Shown here: one piece after another, positions 12,389-22,820 of the stretch | How the letters are laid out: the number at the start of each line of letters is the position of its first letter | How positions within the stretch are numbered: position 1 is the first letter of the stretch | NCBI GenBank assembly: GCA_020744225.1 | Contig: JAGMWG010000011.1 | Location: 434,001 to 498,000, forward strand | Reading direction: 5' to 3' | Length of the DNA stretch: 64,000 nt | Source: Paraphoma chrysanthemicola | Taxonomy: Eukaryota > Ascomycota > Dothideomycetes > Pleosporales > Phaeosphaeriaceae | Program-made: the position numbers and the translations under genes | The notes under the pieces: generated by a model | Database searches by the model: none | What the model was told of the DNA's origin: nothing | The model's input: only the letters and a program-made list of their open reading frames with translations

Positions 12389-13130
12389 TCACGAGAGTTC
12401 CTTGATTCTGCGCTTCAGCACACTCTCGACGTCGCGGGAATGAGCGTCATAAATCTCTCGCAAGTGCGTTAGTCGGGCCTCCATGTCCTGTTCGAGTCTG
12501 GCCTTATGAGCGAGAAGGTCGGTGAGACGCTTCATCTGCGCTTGGTGAGCTGAGAACCTAGATCCTGATTAGTTAGGTGTGTGAAGAAAGGTAATCTGCC
12601 GGGTATGTCGGCAGTGCGTTAGGTCCGAGGGTAGTGATTGGGACGGAAGATAAACAGCCAAGGAAGCGGAGGGTAGCGAGGGCTGCTACGAATGCACGTG
12701 TAACCACTCACGCCTTTGCTTTGTGTTGGTCGAATAGTGTGGTGATTGAGTTTTGCACGGTCTCGGTAGCAGTGTTGAAGGATTTGATGATGTTTTGCTT
12801 CCGGGCTGCGTGACGCTTGCGTGCCTGTGACAGTCATTAGCAGACTGTTTACAGTTCGCCAATGGCATGGCAGATGTTGAATGGAGCCGGCCTGGAGGGA
12901 CAGAGCGGTGAAAGCCTCACGTCATTGACCATGTTCGACACAAGCTCTTCCACGGGACCGTCTGGCGTCTGCTCGTCCTCTTCCATGTCCATCTCGTCAG
13001 AATTCTCGACCTCATTCATCTCTTCATCCTCTTCAAAGGTTTGCACCCGTGATTGCTTGGATCCTTGGCGGGTGGCACTCGCGGTGGGTGATGTGTGGCT
13101 GGACTTCTTGGTAGCACGCGGCGGAGGCAT
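12389..13130 (-). CDS. Small acidic coiled-coil protein, function unknown
   Basis: Three exons, 13130-12921, 12824-12712 and 12557-12389, encode 163 residues. Both introns have GTGAG donors. Residues 1-70 are disordered, with basic N-terminal patches and an acidic stretch (EEDEEMNEVENSDEMDMEED). Residues 71-163 form one long basic amphipathic helix, probably a coiled coil, beginning ARKRHAARKQNIIKSF. The basic patches suggest a nuclear protein. The organisation (disordered acidic N-terminus, one helical C-terminus) loosely recalls Cor1/SYCP3-type chromosome-axis proteins, but I cannot assign a family. It is divergent from PINX1 with only 275 bp between the start codons, so the two probably share a promoter region. 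Confidence 0.75.
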
Positions 13131-13405
13131 TGCTGCTGATGGTATTTTTAGTGCTGGTGGTTAGTCGTGAAATTCTTGAGGATGAAGATCAATTGTGCTG
13201 TGCCACAGTATTGGTAACTTCCCAAGCTGATTGTGGTTCAGTCTTGGGCTTCGAGCCTGACTGGGAATTTGGGAGTTGGGGATATGAGGGCGGTCGTGCT
13301 TGCCACCAGGGTCCGAGAAATCTTGGCGGACCCACCAAAAATTTGAGCGAAGTGCGGACTCCCGCTTCTTTGCATCCCAGTGTGAACAACTCAGGAATCG
13401 CAACG

Positions 13406-14587
13406 ATGGGTCTCGCGGCGCCTAAGAAGTGAGCACCCAGATCTAGCTGTTCGTTCTAATCGCAATGTCTAACGCACTACAGCCGGTCGAGGATCTCCAA
13501 TGACCCCCAAAACACTACCTGGGCCAACAATACCTCCCGCTTCGGGCATCGCATGCTCACCTCGCAAGGCTGGGCACCCGGGTCTTCGTTGGGCGCCTCG
13601 GACGCAGCGCATGCCGCGCATTACACAGCCGCCTCTCAGTCGCATATTCGAGTTCTGTTGAAAGATGACAACCTTGGGCTGGGCGCAAAGCGAGGAAGTG
13701 AGCGTGCAGAGAACTTCGGCTTAGCAGGACTACAAAGCATCCTGGGACGGTTGAATGGCAGAGAAGAAGAAGTGAAGAGGGAAGAGGAACGTCAGGAAGA
13801 GATCGAGAAGCGAGCCTTTGTGTACCGCAAGTACGGCATGATGAACTTTGTGAGCGGTGGCTTCCTGGTGGGCGACAAGATCAAGTCGCGCGAAGAGGTC
13901 AAGAACAAACCAGAAGTCAAGACGGAAATCAAGATCGAGCCAACAAGCGATGACGCGAGCGACGACAAGAAGAGCAAGAAGAGGAAACGCAAAGAGCGCG
14001 AGGAGCTTACTGCAACCGAAGAGGCCTGCGAAGAACAGCCGACGCTCAAGCGGAAAAAGAAAAGCATGGACTTACGAGACCAAGCCAAAAAGGACGTGGC
14101 TGAAGAGGCATCCAAGGCGAAGAAGGAGAAGAAGGGCAAGAAGGACAAGGAGGGGAAGAAGTCAAAGAAGGACAAGAAGGCTCTTACCTCCGACCCCGAA
14201 CCTATGACTGACGATGCGCCATCGCCAATGTCGGATCCTGAACCCCTCACAACCGACAAAGCGAGACGGAAAGCGGAGAAGAGGGCCCGCAAGGAGGAGC
14301 GAAAGCTCAAGAAGGCACTCAAGAGGGCGGCAAAAGAGGCTGCAAAGTCCAAGGCTGGGTCGTCGGATTCAAGTTCAGAGAGCGACGAAGATAGCACACC
14401 GAGTGCTTCCACGCCAGCATCTGTGCCAGCTACTGGTACATCTACCCCAATTGTATCGGCAGCCGGTTTGACATTCACTGCACGAGGAATGCATGCAGTA
14501 AGGCAGAAGTACATCAGGCAGAAAAAGGCAGCGAGCATGGATGCGCAGGCCATGAGAGAGATTTTCATGATCAAGACGCCGTCGTAG
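13406..14587 (+). CDS. PXR1: PinX1-related G-patch protein (GNO1)
   Basis: Exon 1 (13406-13428) carries MGLAAPK; exon 2 (13483-14587) continues N-RSRISNDPQNTTW. Total 375 residues. The G-patch lies near residues 25-75 (GHRMLTSQGWAPGSSLG, then NLGLGAK). A long Lys/Glu-rich tail with several KKKKSM and KKEKK-type nucleolar signals follows, then a short conserved end (GMHAVRQKYIRQKK). In yeast, Gno1/Pxr1 stimulates the helicase Prp43 in pre-rRNA and snoRNA processing, and human PinX1 also inhibits telomerase. The very short first exon and the position of the first intron match the family. The stop is TAG, which shows that TAG works as a normal stop in this genome. Confidence 0.93.
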
Positions 14588-15256
14588 AGTGCGGAAGTGG
14601 TGTTGTTCAGCATAGCGAGGCGTTTGGGACATATTCATCGAATCAACATGTCATTTAAAATTGAAGTTGACCACATTGGAGTCACGATGGAGTGCGTGGG
14701 ATGCTAGCCGTGTACTAATTGCCGAAGCAGTGGAACCAAATATAGTCAGGCGCATGCGGCTACCGACTGACGGATTGCATGCTGCAGCCACTCTCTTTGA
14801 TTATTCGTGGACGACCTTGAATCCTGCAGACAGAGCGTTGCGTGGTTGAAACGATAACGGTTCAGCTAACCGGGAATTGCCTTGGGTGCAGGGACGCTTC
14901 CCGGCCCAGTCAAAGGGGCGCAGTTAGCATTGTTGCGTAACAACACATGGCTAGTGTGGAGACGACTCGGCGTGGCCGCGTGATGTGTGGCTAGGTGCGA
15001 CTGTGAAAGGCAAGTTGACGAAGCTGAAGGCTGTGAAGGCGACTTGGAAACGCGAGGGCAGCCATAGGGCGGCTTCCAGAATAATGTTCCTGCATGGCTC
15101 TGGCGTCAGTTGATCATCTTACTAGTCCGGGGTCGTGCTTAGCCCATGTATAATGACCTCTTGCCCAACATTATCAACTCTTGGACCACTTATCGCCTCC
15201 TGACACGCCTGCACTCGCTCGTTCTCCGCATGGTATCATTCACACAGGGTCCCGCC
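14588..15256. other. Intergenic region upstream of mevalonate kinase gene
   Basis: Contains the PINX1 3' end and the ERG12 promoter. Two in-frame ATGs (15146 and 15230) precede the chosen ERG12 start. No separate gene seen. Confidence 0.5.
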
Positions 15257-17057
15257 ATGGCTACAAACGGCAGCATCCGTAGGAAAGCAAGAGAGGCGCC
15301 TGGTGAGCCCCTTGCGCGCATGGTGGAAGCAAGAGACGCATGGCTAACATTTACCGCAGCCCTCCTTCAGCCGCGCACCACGTCGTCGCATGGCACACAA
15401 ACGCCCGAAGCCTCGCCCATAGACACAATGCCCGCCCAATTGACCCCCGAACTCCCCGCCGTCGTGGCGCCGACGAACAATGGCACCCCGAAACTGCTGA
15501 GGAAGCAGTCGTCGCCCATGATGCCTCCCTTTATGGTGTCTGCGCCAGGAAAGGTCATAGTCTACGGAGAGCACGCCGTCGTACATGGCAAGGTAGGAAT
15601 CAATCGCGTAGGGTTTCGAAAGGGTCTCTGACAATCGACAGGCCGCAATTGCTGCCGCCATCTCCCTGCGCTCGTACCTCCACGTCTCGTTCCTCTCCAA
15701 ATCGAATCGAACCGTCAAGCTGCGCTTCCCCGACATCCAGATGGAACACACATGGAACATTGACGACTTGCCGTGGGACAGCTTCACAGCGCCAGGGAAG
15801 AAGAAATACTACTACGACCTCATCACCTCCCTAGACCCCGACCTCATGGCTGCCATACAGCCCTTCATCGACGAGGTGTCCCCCAAAGCCCCCGAATCTA
15901 TTCGCAAGATACACCATGCCTCGGCGTGCTCGTTTCTCTACCTCTTTCTCTCCCTAGCGTCGCGCAGGACCCCGCCGTGCGTATACACTTTGCGTTCGAC
16001 CATCCCAATTGGCGCAGGGCTCGGAAGCAGTGCTAGTGTCTCGGTGTGCTTCAGCGCGGCGCTGCTCATGCAAATTCGCGCGCTCAGCGGCCCGCACCAG
16101 GACCAGCCGCCACAGGAGTGCGAGCTCAACATTGAGCGGATAAATCGCTGGGCTTTCGTTGGAGAAATGTGCATTCACGGCAACCCGTCGGGAGTGGACA
16201 ACACAGTATCGTCAGGTGGAAAGGCAGTTCTCTTCCAGCGGAGGGACTACGACCAGCCACCGATGGTTACACCCCTACACAGCTTCCCGGAGCTTCCACT
16301 GCTGCTCGTGAACACGCGACAGTCTCGCAGCACCTCTACCGAGGTCGCAAAGGTCGCCACCTTGAAGAAGACTCACCCAGTGCTCACAGAGACCATACTC
16401 AACGCCATTGGCCTAGTCACTGAATCCGCACACAAACTCCTCACATCACCCGACTTCGACCCGACTTCTCACGCCGCTCTCAAATACCTCGGGGAGCTTG
16501 TCACAGTAAACCACGGTTTGCTTGTGTCTCTCGGTGTGTCCCATCCCAAGCTCGAACGCATTCGCGAAATCATCGACCACACCGGTATTGGCTGGACCAA
16601 GCTCACCGGAGCTGGCGGGGGTGGATGCGCGATTACTATACTCAAACCACAGCCGCCGGCTCTCTTAAATGGAAACGGCGCACACCATCACGATTCGTCA
16701 TCAGACGACTCGGACGCGTCCTCAGAAGTCGACTGCAGCGCGTCGATCATCTCGAATGGCACGAAGCTCAAATACAAGATCTTGGACTCACTCGAGGTCA
16801 AGCTTGAGAATGAGGGATTCGAGAAGTTTGAGACGACATTGGCTGGGGATGGTGTTGGCATCCTGTGGCCGGCAGTCTTGCACAATGGCAATGAGGAAGA
16901 GGGCGGCGAGGAGATTGACCAAGAGAAGTTCCTGAGGGCAGAGGGCACCATAGGCATCGAGAGGCTTGTAGGCGTTGCAAGTACAAGGAGGAAGCACGAG
17001 CGAGAAGTCAGAGAAGGCTGGAAGTTCTGGCGGCCTTGGGAGGTGCCGGAGCGCTAA
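15257..17057 (+). CDS. ERG12: Mevalonate kinase
   Basis: Three exons, 15257-15302, 15360-15592 and 15642-17057, encode 564 residues. The enzyme phosphorylates mevalonate to 5-phosphomevalonate in the ergosterol/isoprenoid pathway. GHMP-kinase landmarks: substrate loop APGKVIVYGEHAVVHGK (about 77-93, split by intron 2 right after its Lys), ATP-binding loop PIGAGLGSSASVSV (about 215-228), GNPSGVDNTVSSGGK, and C-terminal loop GAGGGGCAIT. A low-complexity insertion rich in His, Ser and Asp (after PPALLNGNG) lies between the GHMP C-terminal loop and the last strands and looks like a surface loop with casein-kinase-type sites. The ATG at 15257 has good context (gccATGg); in-frame ATGs at 15230 and 15146 are alternatives. 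Longer than yeast Erg12 because of the N-terminal extension and this insertion. Confidence 0.93.
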
Positions 17058-17583
17058 TGTTGAATTGCTTTTTGTACAGTATGGGTTTTGGGTTTGGACA
17101 AAAGCTGGTAGCGAGACGTCAGGACGCAAGTCTTTCTGGTTTATGGGCAGCAAGCGCATGTTTATTGTATATATGTACCTGCTGCGCAGATAGTATAATG
17201 TTCTAATCTTGAAGGCAAGGGTCATCCGAGGCCTGTAAGAGCTGAGAAGCGTCGTTCTGGAGCGAACCCAGTGAGCTGAAAGGTTTCCAAATTGAGGATT
17301 CAAACCTTGTTGTACTAGAGGAATGTACTGTGGTCTTTGGTAGAGTGAAAGAGCATGCTCACGATGATTGGGCAGCAAGTACAGGCAATTTTTACGAAGA
17401 CCGGAAGCGAGCCAGGCAATCACCGAGCCCAACTATTGTTCGCAACACGCGCAACTCGTACTAAGCGTTTACCAAACCTCTTTACACACTTTCCTCACTT
17501 ACAAAGGCACGACTACGCTTCGTGCACACATTAACTACCTCGCTAGCGACTTTCAGCTGCACACGAAGACACAAATCGCAACC
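17058..17583. other. Intergenic region upstream of eIF3j gene
   Basis: Holds the ERG12 3' end and the HCR1 promoter and leader. No gene seen. Confidence 0.5.
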
Positions 17584-18618
17584 ATGGCACCAGGGAAATG
17601 GGGTACGTCATGTTCTCGAATGTGTGCGCAAGAAAGCCGCCGCACACCACACACCCAGCGCACAGCAGCTGATATTTGCAACACAGATGATGATGAAGAG
17701 GAGAGCTCGTCTGATTCCTCTCCCCAGACCAAGCCCATCGCCCGCCGCGGCAAGTTTGACGATGAAGAGGACGACAGCGATGTGCGTCAGCCCACCATGC
17801 CCCGCGCTGCACAACTTTGCCCCGCCATGCACAAAAGCATGCATACTGACAGCAAGCACAGGTCCTAGAATCATGGGACGCCGCCGAAGACTCCGAAGTC
17901 GAACGCGAAAAGGCGAAGAAGGCCGCCGAGGCAAAGGCAAAGGCTGACGCAGAAGCCCTAGCGAACAAAAAGAGCAAGGCACAGCGCATCGAGGAGCGCA
18001 GAGAAGCAAACCGCCTAAAGGCACTGGCTGGAGACTACGACAGCGAGGATGACGAGACGGAGGAGGAGCGCCGCCTCCGGCTCCGACAACAAGAAATCGA
18101 CGGCTCGCGGGCACAGGCCGAAGAGCTCTTTGGTGACATAGGCATCAGCAACAAGCGTGCAGGCAAAGCCGTGACCGTGACCGACGAGAGCGACCCCACC
18201 AAAGCCGTTGACCTTAGCTCGCTGCACATCTTCAACCCCAACACCAAAGACCAGTTCACCAAGCTGCGCGAAACACTCGTCCCGCTCATCGGCGCCAACT
18301 CCAAAAAGGGCCAGTACTCGCTCTTCCTGCAGGAGTTCACCAAGCAAATCGCAAAGGACCTGCCCAGCGAGCAGATCAAGAAGATTGCGAGCGGCTTGAC
18401 GACGCTCAGCAACGAGAAGATGAAGGAGGAGAAGGCAGCGGAGAAGGGTGGCAAGAAGACTAAGGCGGCGAAGACGAAGACGGTGTTGAATGCGTCGAGG
18501 GATGTTGGTACAAGGGCGGATACGGCGGCGTATGACGAGGACTTTGGAGAGTGAGTTTATATTTGTTCGTTGGATGTGTGGATGTGGCTAACAATGTGAT
18601 AGTGATGACTTCATGTGA
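17584..18618 (+). CDS. HCR1: Translation initiation factor eIF3 subunit J
   Basis: Four exons, 17584-17602, 17687-17781, 17862-18550 and 18603-18618, encode 272 residues. The tiny first exon (MAPGKW) and tiny last exon (DDDFM) are both supported by clean GT-AG junctions and by the family ends. Conserved N-terminal acidic/Trp region (VLESWDAAEDSE), a helical KKSKAQRIEERR core, and a C-terminal globular helix bundle (SLHIFNPNTKDQFTKLRETL). eIF3j binds the 40S decoding centre and eIF1A, helps to recruit eIF3 and, with Rli1/ABCE1, promotes ribosome recycling. Yeast Hcr1 also affects 20S pre-rRNA processing. Confidence 0.94.
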
Positions 18619-19358
18619 GCAACGACAATGATTACATTCAACACTTCGTCCAGCCAAGCTACTCCCGACCGCTCAGCGTCCAGCACTTCCATAACCACGG
18701 CAAAGTCAAAGCTGTCACAAGAGATAAGGCTGGGACGCTAGCTGCCATGGCTTGCGTACAAAACGAGGGGTTTTTCTTGCATTTGCATGTCTTTTGTTCT
18801 TTAGTTCATTTGGCTTTTGGGGACGGGAGCGGCATCGCTTGCTTGCTTGCATAGCTTGCATGTGCTGGACTGACCGGGTCGCGATGGGATGGGATGGAGG
18901 ATACCTACTATAGATGACAATTACGAAGATGTGGCTTTTGATACATTACTCTTGGCTCTATTCTGTTGTGTGCAATTTATACGATCCAGGCGCAGTGCGG
19001 CTGCTGGGAGAGCACTTTGTTTTGCGTGGTGTTTGAACGTACTTCCTTGAAGAGATAGCGCACGAGTTTCATTGAAAGGTATTGTCCTATCTTGCTCTTG
19101 ATTCATCGCACGATAAGCGACGTAAAATGGGTTGTCTGAATCCTGTGATAGAAGGTGTCCCTTGGGTAGAGCTTTGGCTCGTTTGTCAGGACAGTAGGGA
19201 TCCCCATGGCTAATCTGGTGATGTCGGTGAGGTTTATTTTCATGCTCTTGATAGTGACTGAAAAGATGGCGAAGGCAGCTTTCCTTGATAGTTAGTGCAG
19301 AGTAACGCCTTCGTCTGTTTTTGTGAACGCAGATAATTGCAAAGTGAGAAGAAAGCGC

Positions 19359-20218
19359 TCAGCTAGTTCTGGCTCCTGGTGCATGAAGAATGAGCATGAG
19401 AGGCTTCACAGGCTTCAATATGTGCTGAGACAGTGTCCTCGGTGTACAGAATGAGGCTGTAGGTGTAGCACGATACAACATCCTTCTTGGGCGGTCTTTC
19501 TTCCCCTCGATGATTGCGGCCGTAGCGGAGAATTGCCTGAGCTTCGCTGCCAGAATTTTGGGCTGGCTTTTGGCAGATGGAGCAGGAATACAGCTTCGTC
19601 TTCTCATTCGAAGAGTACTGGAACAGATGACAATTCTTGTCTGCTTCCTTGACGAGCCCAGGCCTTTGGAGAACGCCAGGGACTCAATATGCGTATATAA
19701 ATGTTTCTGGTGTCTTTGGTTGTTCTTCTTGATTGTAAAAGAGTGCTTACTGGCAATGGCTGTCGTCGCAAGTGAACTCTGGATGCTACAGTGGCGTATG
19801 AGTGAGGTGAGGTCGCTATGGAAAATCGCTCTGTCTTCAAGTAATTGAACACTTGGCTTATCAAATGTCGCATAGTACACTCTTACCCCATTACAGAAGA
19901 TGTTCGTCCCGAGGACGCCATTGATGTAAGACAGTTGTGGGCTCGACACGGATTGCGCCTGGTCGATGACTGACGCGAGTTGGCTGTCGGCCGGCGAGAA
20001 TGAGATATTCTGGCAAGGAGTTTTCGAATGCCTTCGCAGCGCTCTAAACCTTGAATTGATATCTTGTCTGCAATTGCGATGTTTGTGTTAGTACAGTTTT
20101 GGCGTTCTGCAAGCGTACGTTGTGTCCGCCGTCGATCAGTGCCAAAGTAAAGCACACCACAACGACGAGAAACCTCGTCAAAAACGCTGAATATTTTCTT
20201 AATCGTTGGATGTATCAC
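19359..20218 (-). CDS. Possible unassigned gene, weakly supported
   Basis: A minus-strand frame stays open for about 700 nt (from near 20065 to 19359) and begins with a Cys-containing stretch (TPCQNISFSPADSQLASV ... IFCNG). Just upstream, 20072-20120 looks like a true intron, with a GTACGC donor, a perfect ACTAAC branch site and a TTGCAG acceptor, and before it a frame reads KKIFSVFDEVSRRCGVLYFG. These two exons do not join cleanly with the obvious acceptor (an AAG acceptor two codons later would do it), and there is no clear start ATG. It could be a real fast-evolving gene or a decayed one. I do not recognise a family. Confidence 0.3.
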
Positions 20219-20387
20219 CTCCCTTTAGAATTGTAAAATTCGCACCAACCCAAGAAGAGAAAAAAAGCTCGATCATATCGTCGGGATCAGGCCACAACAC
20301 TCGATGTCGCGAGTGTTGAAGGGCCACGGAAGCCAGGGACAGAGAACAGCAAAAAAAGATCATTCGCAATTGATGAGAAGAGTGTTG

Positions 20388-20460
20388 TGCACCCTCCGGG
20401 AGTCGAACCCGGGCCAATTGCTTGGAAGGCAATTATCCTACCCTACAGGACAATCAGTAC
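20388..20460 (-). tRNA. tRNA-Gly(TCC)-like gene with poor acceptor stem
   Basis: Minus-strand cloverleaf of 73 nt: D stem GTCC/GGAT, anticodon stem ATTGC/GCAAT with loop CTTCCAA (anticodon TCC), T arm CCGGG-TTCGACT-CCCGG (intact B box), 3' acceptor strand AGGGTGC with discriminator A. The 5' acceptor strand GTACTGA pairs badly: positions 1-5 pair with two G-U wobbles, positions 6-7 mismatch. A T-run 31-37 nt downstream could be a Pol III terminator. Either a decaying copy or a tRNA with a mutated 5' end. Confidence 0.7.
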
Positions 20461-21068
20461 ATTGCTTTCTTGGATCGGAGATGATTAAACTCACGTTGGA
20501 CCAAGAGTGCTTTGCTTGTTATGACGATTCTGCAATTTGTGAATGATATATACTAGCGTTTGGCAAGGATTGGTGAGGTCGATGAGGTTTTCGGAGGAAA
20601 ATTAGGCTGGTCGCGGTGTGGGGCGCTTATGCGGCATGGGAACACCGGGAAAATGGCTAGAACATTGAAATCCGATGAGAGTCATAAGCTTTACTACTTC
20701 AGGTTAACCGTCAGAAATGTTCCATTATCAGATGGCCATTTCTAGCGTACTGAGTGAGCTCGGAGAGTGATCGTTGCTGAAGTCACAGAATATTGGCAAC
20801 GTCACGAGCAATGACAAAGCTCGTAGTCAGGAAGGAATAAGCAGTCCTGGAAGCCACCAACTATCTCGTTCCTTGGTCATTGTTTCCATTGGACTCGTCA
20901 ATATCATCCCGCCCAGCCCAGCGTCCCACTTCAGCTTATCGATAACGCCGCCTCGGCATCTCAACGCTCAGCCCTGCATCTCGAATCCTAAGCTCTATAA
21001 CGCAACACCTGAATTGCCTCGTCGCAAACCCACATATACCCTCCAATCCTCCCTCACAGGTTGCCATA
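20461..21068. other. Intergenic region upstream of COX23
   Basis: No gene recognised. Probably the COX23 promoter and leader. Confidence 0.45.
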
Positions 21069-21448
21069 ATGGCCAAACCCGTCAACTCGACACCCGCGAC
21101 ATCTCCCGACCCCGAAAAACCAGACGACTGGGCCGGTCCCGCTGCCAAAAAGTTCGACAAGTACGTCCATACCCATTGAGCTCTACCATGTTTGCCTCCC
21201 ACATACTACACGCCCAGCGCGCCAAAGTAGATACAGAAGACGATTGCTGACGTCATTACAACAGCAAAGCCTACAGCGAATACTTCGACCCATGTCAAGA
21301 AGCAGCCGACAAAAGCATACGATGTCTGAAGCGCAATGGTGGCGAGAGGGCCATGTGTGTGGATTTCTTCCAGGCGTATAGAGATTGTAAGGAGCAGTGG
21401 CAGAATGCGAGGAAGGAGGCGAGGAAGAGTAAGGGTTGGTTTAGCTGA
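21069..21448 (+). CDS. COX23: Cytochrome c oxidase assembly protein COX23
   Basis: Two exons, 21069-21160 and 21265-21448, encode 91 residues. A CHCH domain has the twin CX9C pattern: Cys41 and Cys51 (CQEAADKSIRC), then Cys62 and Cys72 (CVDFFQAYRDC). This pattern is the substrate of the Mia40/Erv1 oxidative-folding import route into the mitochondrial intermembrane space. Cox23 is needed for copper delivery to complex IV together with Cox17. The intron is 104 nt. Length and spacing fit the family. Confidence 0.92.
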
Positions 21449-22007
21449 GTGGTGCGACTGCGATGGTGAGGGAAGATTGGGTTGTAATCGCTGGATGGGA
21501 GGTCACAACATGCTTGCTTTAGGATATGGGATGGTCAAAACAATATGAAGGATATTGGAGGCATGGGTATGGTTCTGTAAGATATTTGGAAGTGTGTTTG
21601 TTATATGGTCTCAACTCTGCGATGCATTGGGTTGGCGTTATTTGGGTATAAGTCGGCATACGATTGGGGAATGGCTGGGCTTCCAAATCCACGAGGAAGT
21701 CTCCTCCGAGCTTGGAGTCGTCTTTTGGTTCTCATGAGAAGGGATGGTCCCAAGAAGAGACGCATAGTCCGTGGTTGTGTATGACGCGTGTTGTGTGTAA
21801 ATGGAAGGGAACTTTGCAACCACAAATGAGAACGATCCCACGCGCAGCCTTTTCAGTCAAGAGGTCAAGAGTCAGAGAAGATTCGCGACTTGCGTACCAT
21901 GCTGAGAATTTTTGTGATAAGATATGCTTAAACTGGTCTCGGAGACAGCCATCGCGGCTTCCTCTCCGCTTTCCCTCCCCAACGCCCACGACGCCACCCT
22001 GCTTCTT
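21449..22007. other. Intergenic region between convergent COX23 and small membrane protein gene
   Basis: Shared 3' region of two convergent genes. No gene recognised. Confidence 0.45.
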
Positions 22008-22340
22008 TCACGGCGTCGCGCATACATCCTTACACCTCGCACACTTCGCAGACCCATCTCCTCCACCCTTCCGCTTCTTGCACCCGGAGCAGTTCGTACA
22101 CACGCAGTATCCTTGAAGTTCTTCCTGTCCCGCTTCTCCGCTGGCCACCTGTTTCTTATGCCGCCGTCGCAACCAGCGTATCCAAAGTATAAGGAAGACG
22201 ACACACGCAATGCCAACTACTGCTGAGACACCAAAGGCGATGCCGAGGGTTTTGCCATTGGCGGCTGTTGCGAGCGAGATGAGGTGCGCGAGGATCACAA
22301 GTCGGGTTGTGTTTGTGCTGAATGTCGAAGCCATGATCAT
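22008..22340 (-). CDS. Single-pass membrane protein with Cys-rich tail
   Basis: Single exon, 110 residues from the ATG at 22340. A hydrophobic N-terminus that may be a signal peptide (TTRLVILAHLISLATAANG, about 11-29), then a strong transmembrane helix (GIAFGVSAVVGIACVVFLILW), a basic stop-transfer segment (RWLRRRHKK), and a tail with four CxxC-type pairs (CVCTNCSGC, then CARCKDVC). If the signal is cleaved, the Cys-rich part lies in the cytosol. I do not recognise the family; the tail could bind zinc or be palmitoylated. A start at the next in-frame ATG, two codons later, is equally possible. Confidence 0.65.
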   Translation of the reverse strand: MIMASTFSTNTTRLVILAHLISLATAANGKTLGIAFGVSAVVGIACVVFLILWIRWLRRRHKKQVASGEAGQEELQGYCVCTNCSGCKKRKGGGDGSAKCARCKDVCATP

Positions 22341-22820
22341 GCCCAATCGTTGTTGAGTTGGCGCGATTGAGCGCGTGAAATGTGGAATGCGCCGCGATCG
22401 TCTTCTTGTGTGCGCAGGGCGACAGACACGCTCAAGCTCTCCTACGTCGGCTGGGCGCAAGCTTGTCTTCTATCCCGACGTTGCACGCCTCTCGATCCTG
22501 CCACCCATCAGATCCATGCTCAATAAGGCAGGTAGGCTGAGGCGAGCCATTAGTTCACATGCCATGGCCAATCGCGACGTCAACAAACCGGATGAGGTGT
22601 GAGCCGCAGATAACCAAAAGACTGAACGTGTATTGCCATTGCCCCATCCATCCGGGTCGTAAGTCATCACCGTACTGCCATTAAGCATACAACGAGGAAG
22701 CTCAGGTTCCAATCGGGGGAGCCGAACCCAACGCCACGCTAAAAGCTCAAGACCCCAAAAGAGATACGTAAATACACAGTCTTTGAGAACCAAATAAGAG
22801 ACACGGTATTGACCTGTTTA
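22341..22820. other. Intergenic region downstream of ArgRS-like gene
   Basis: Upstream of the small membrane protein gene and downstream of the ArgRS-like stop. No gene recognised. Confidence 0.45.

Noticed and set aside
13792..14613. Minus-strand frame of 273 codons with many hydrophobic residues
   Set aside because: It is the antisense shadow of the Lys/Glu-rich tail of PINX1, which reads as Phe/Leu/Ser on the other strand.
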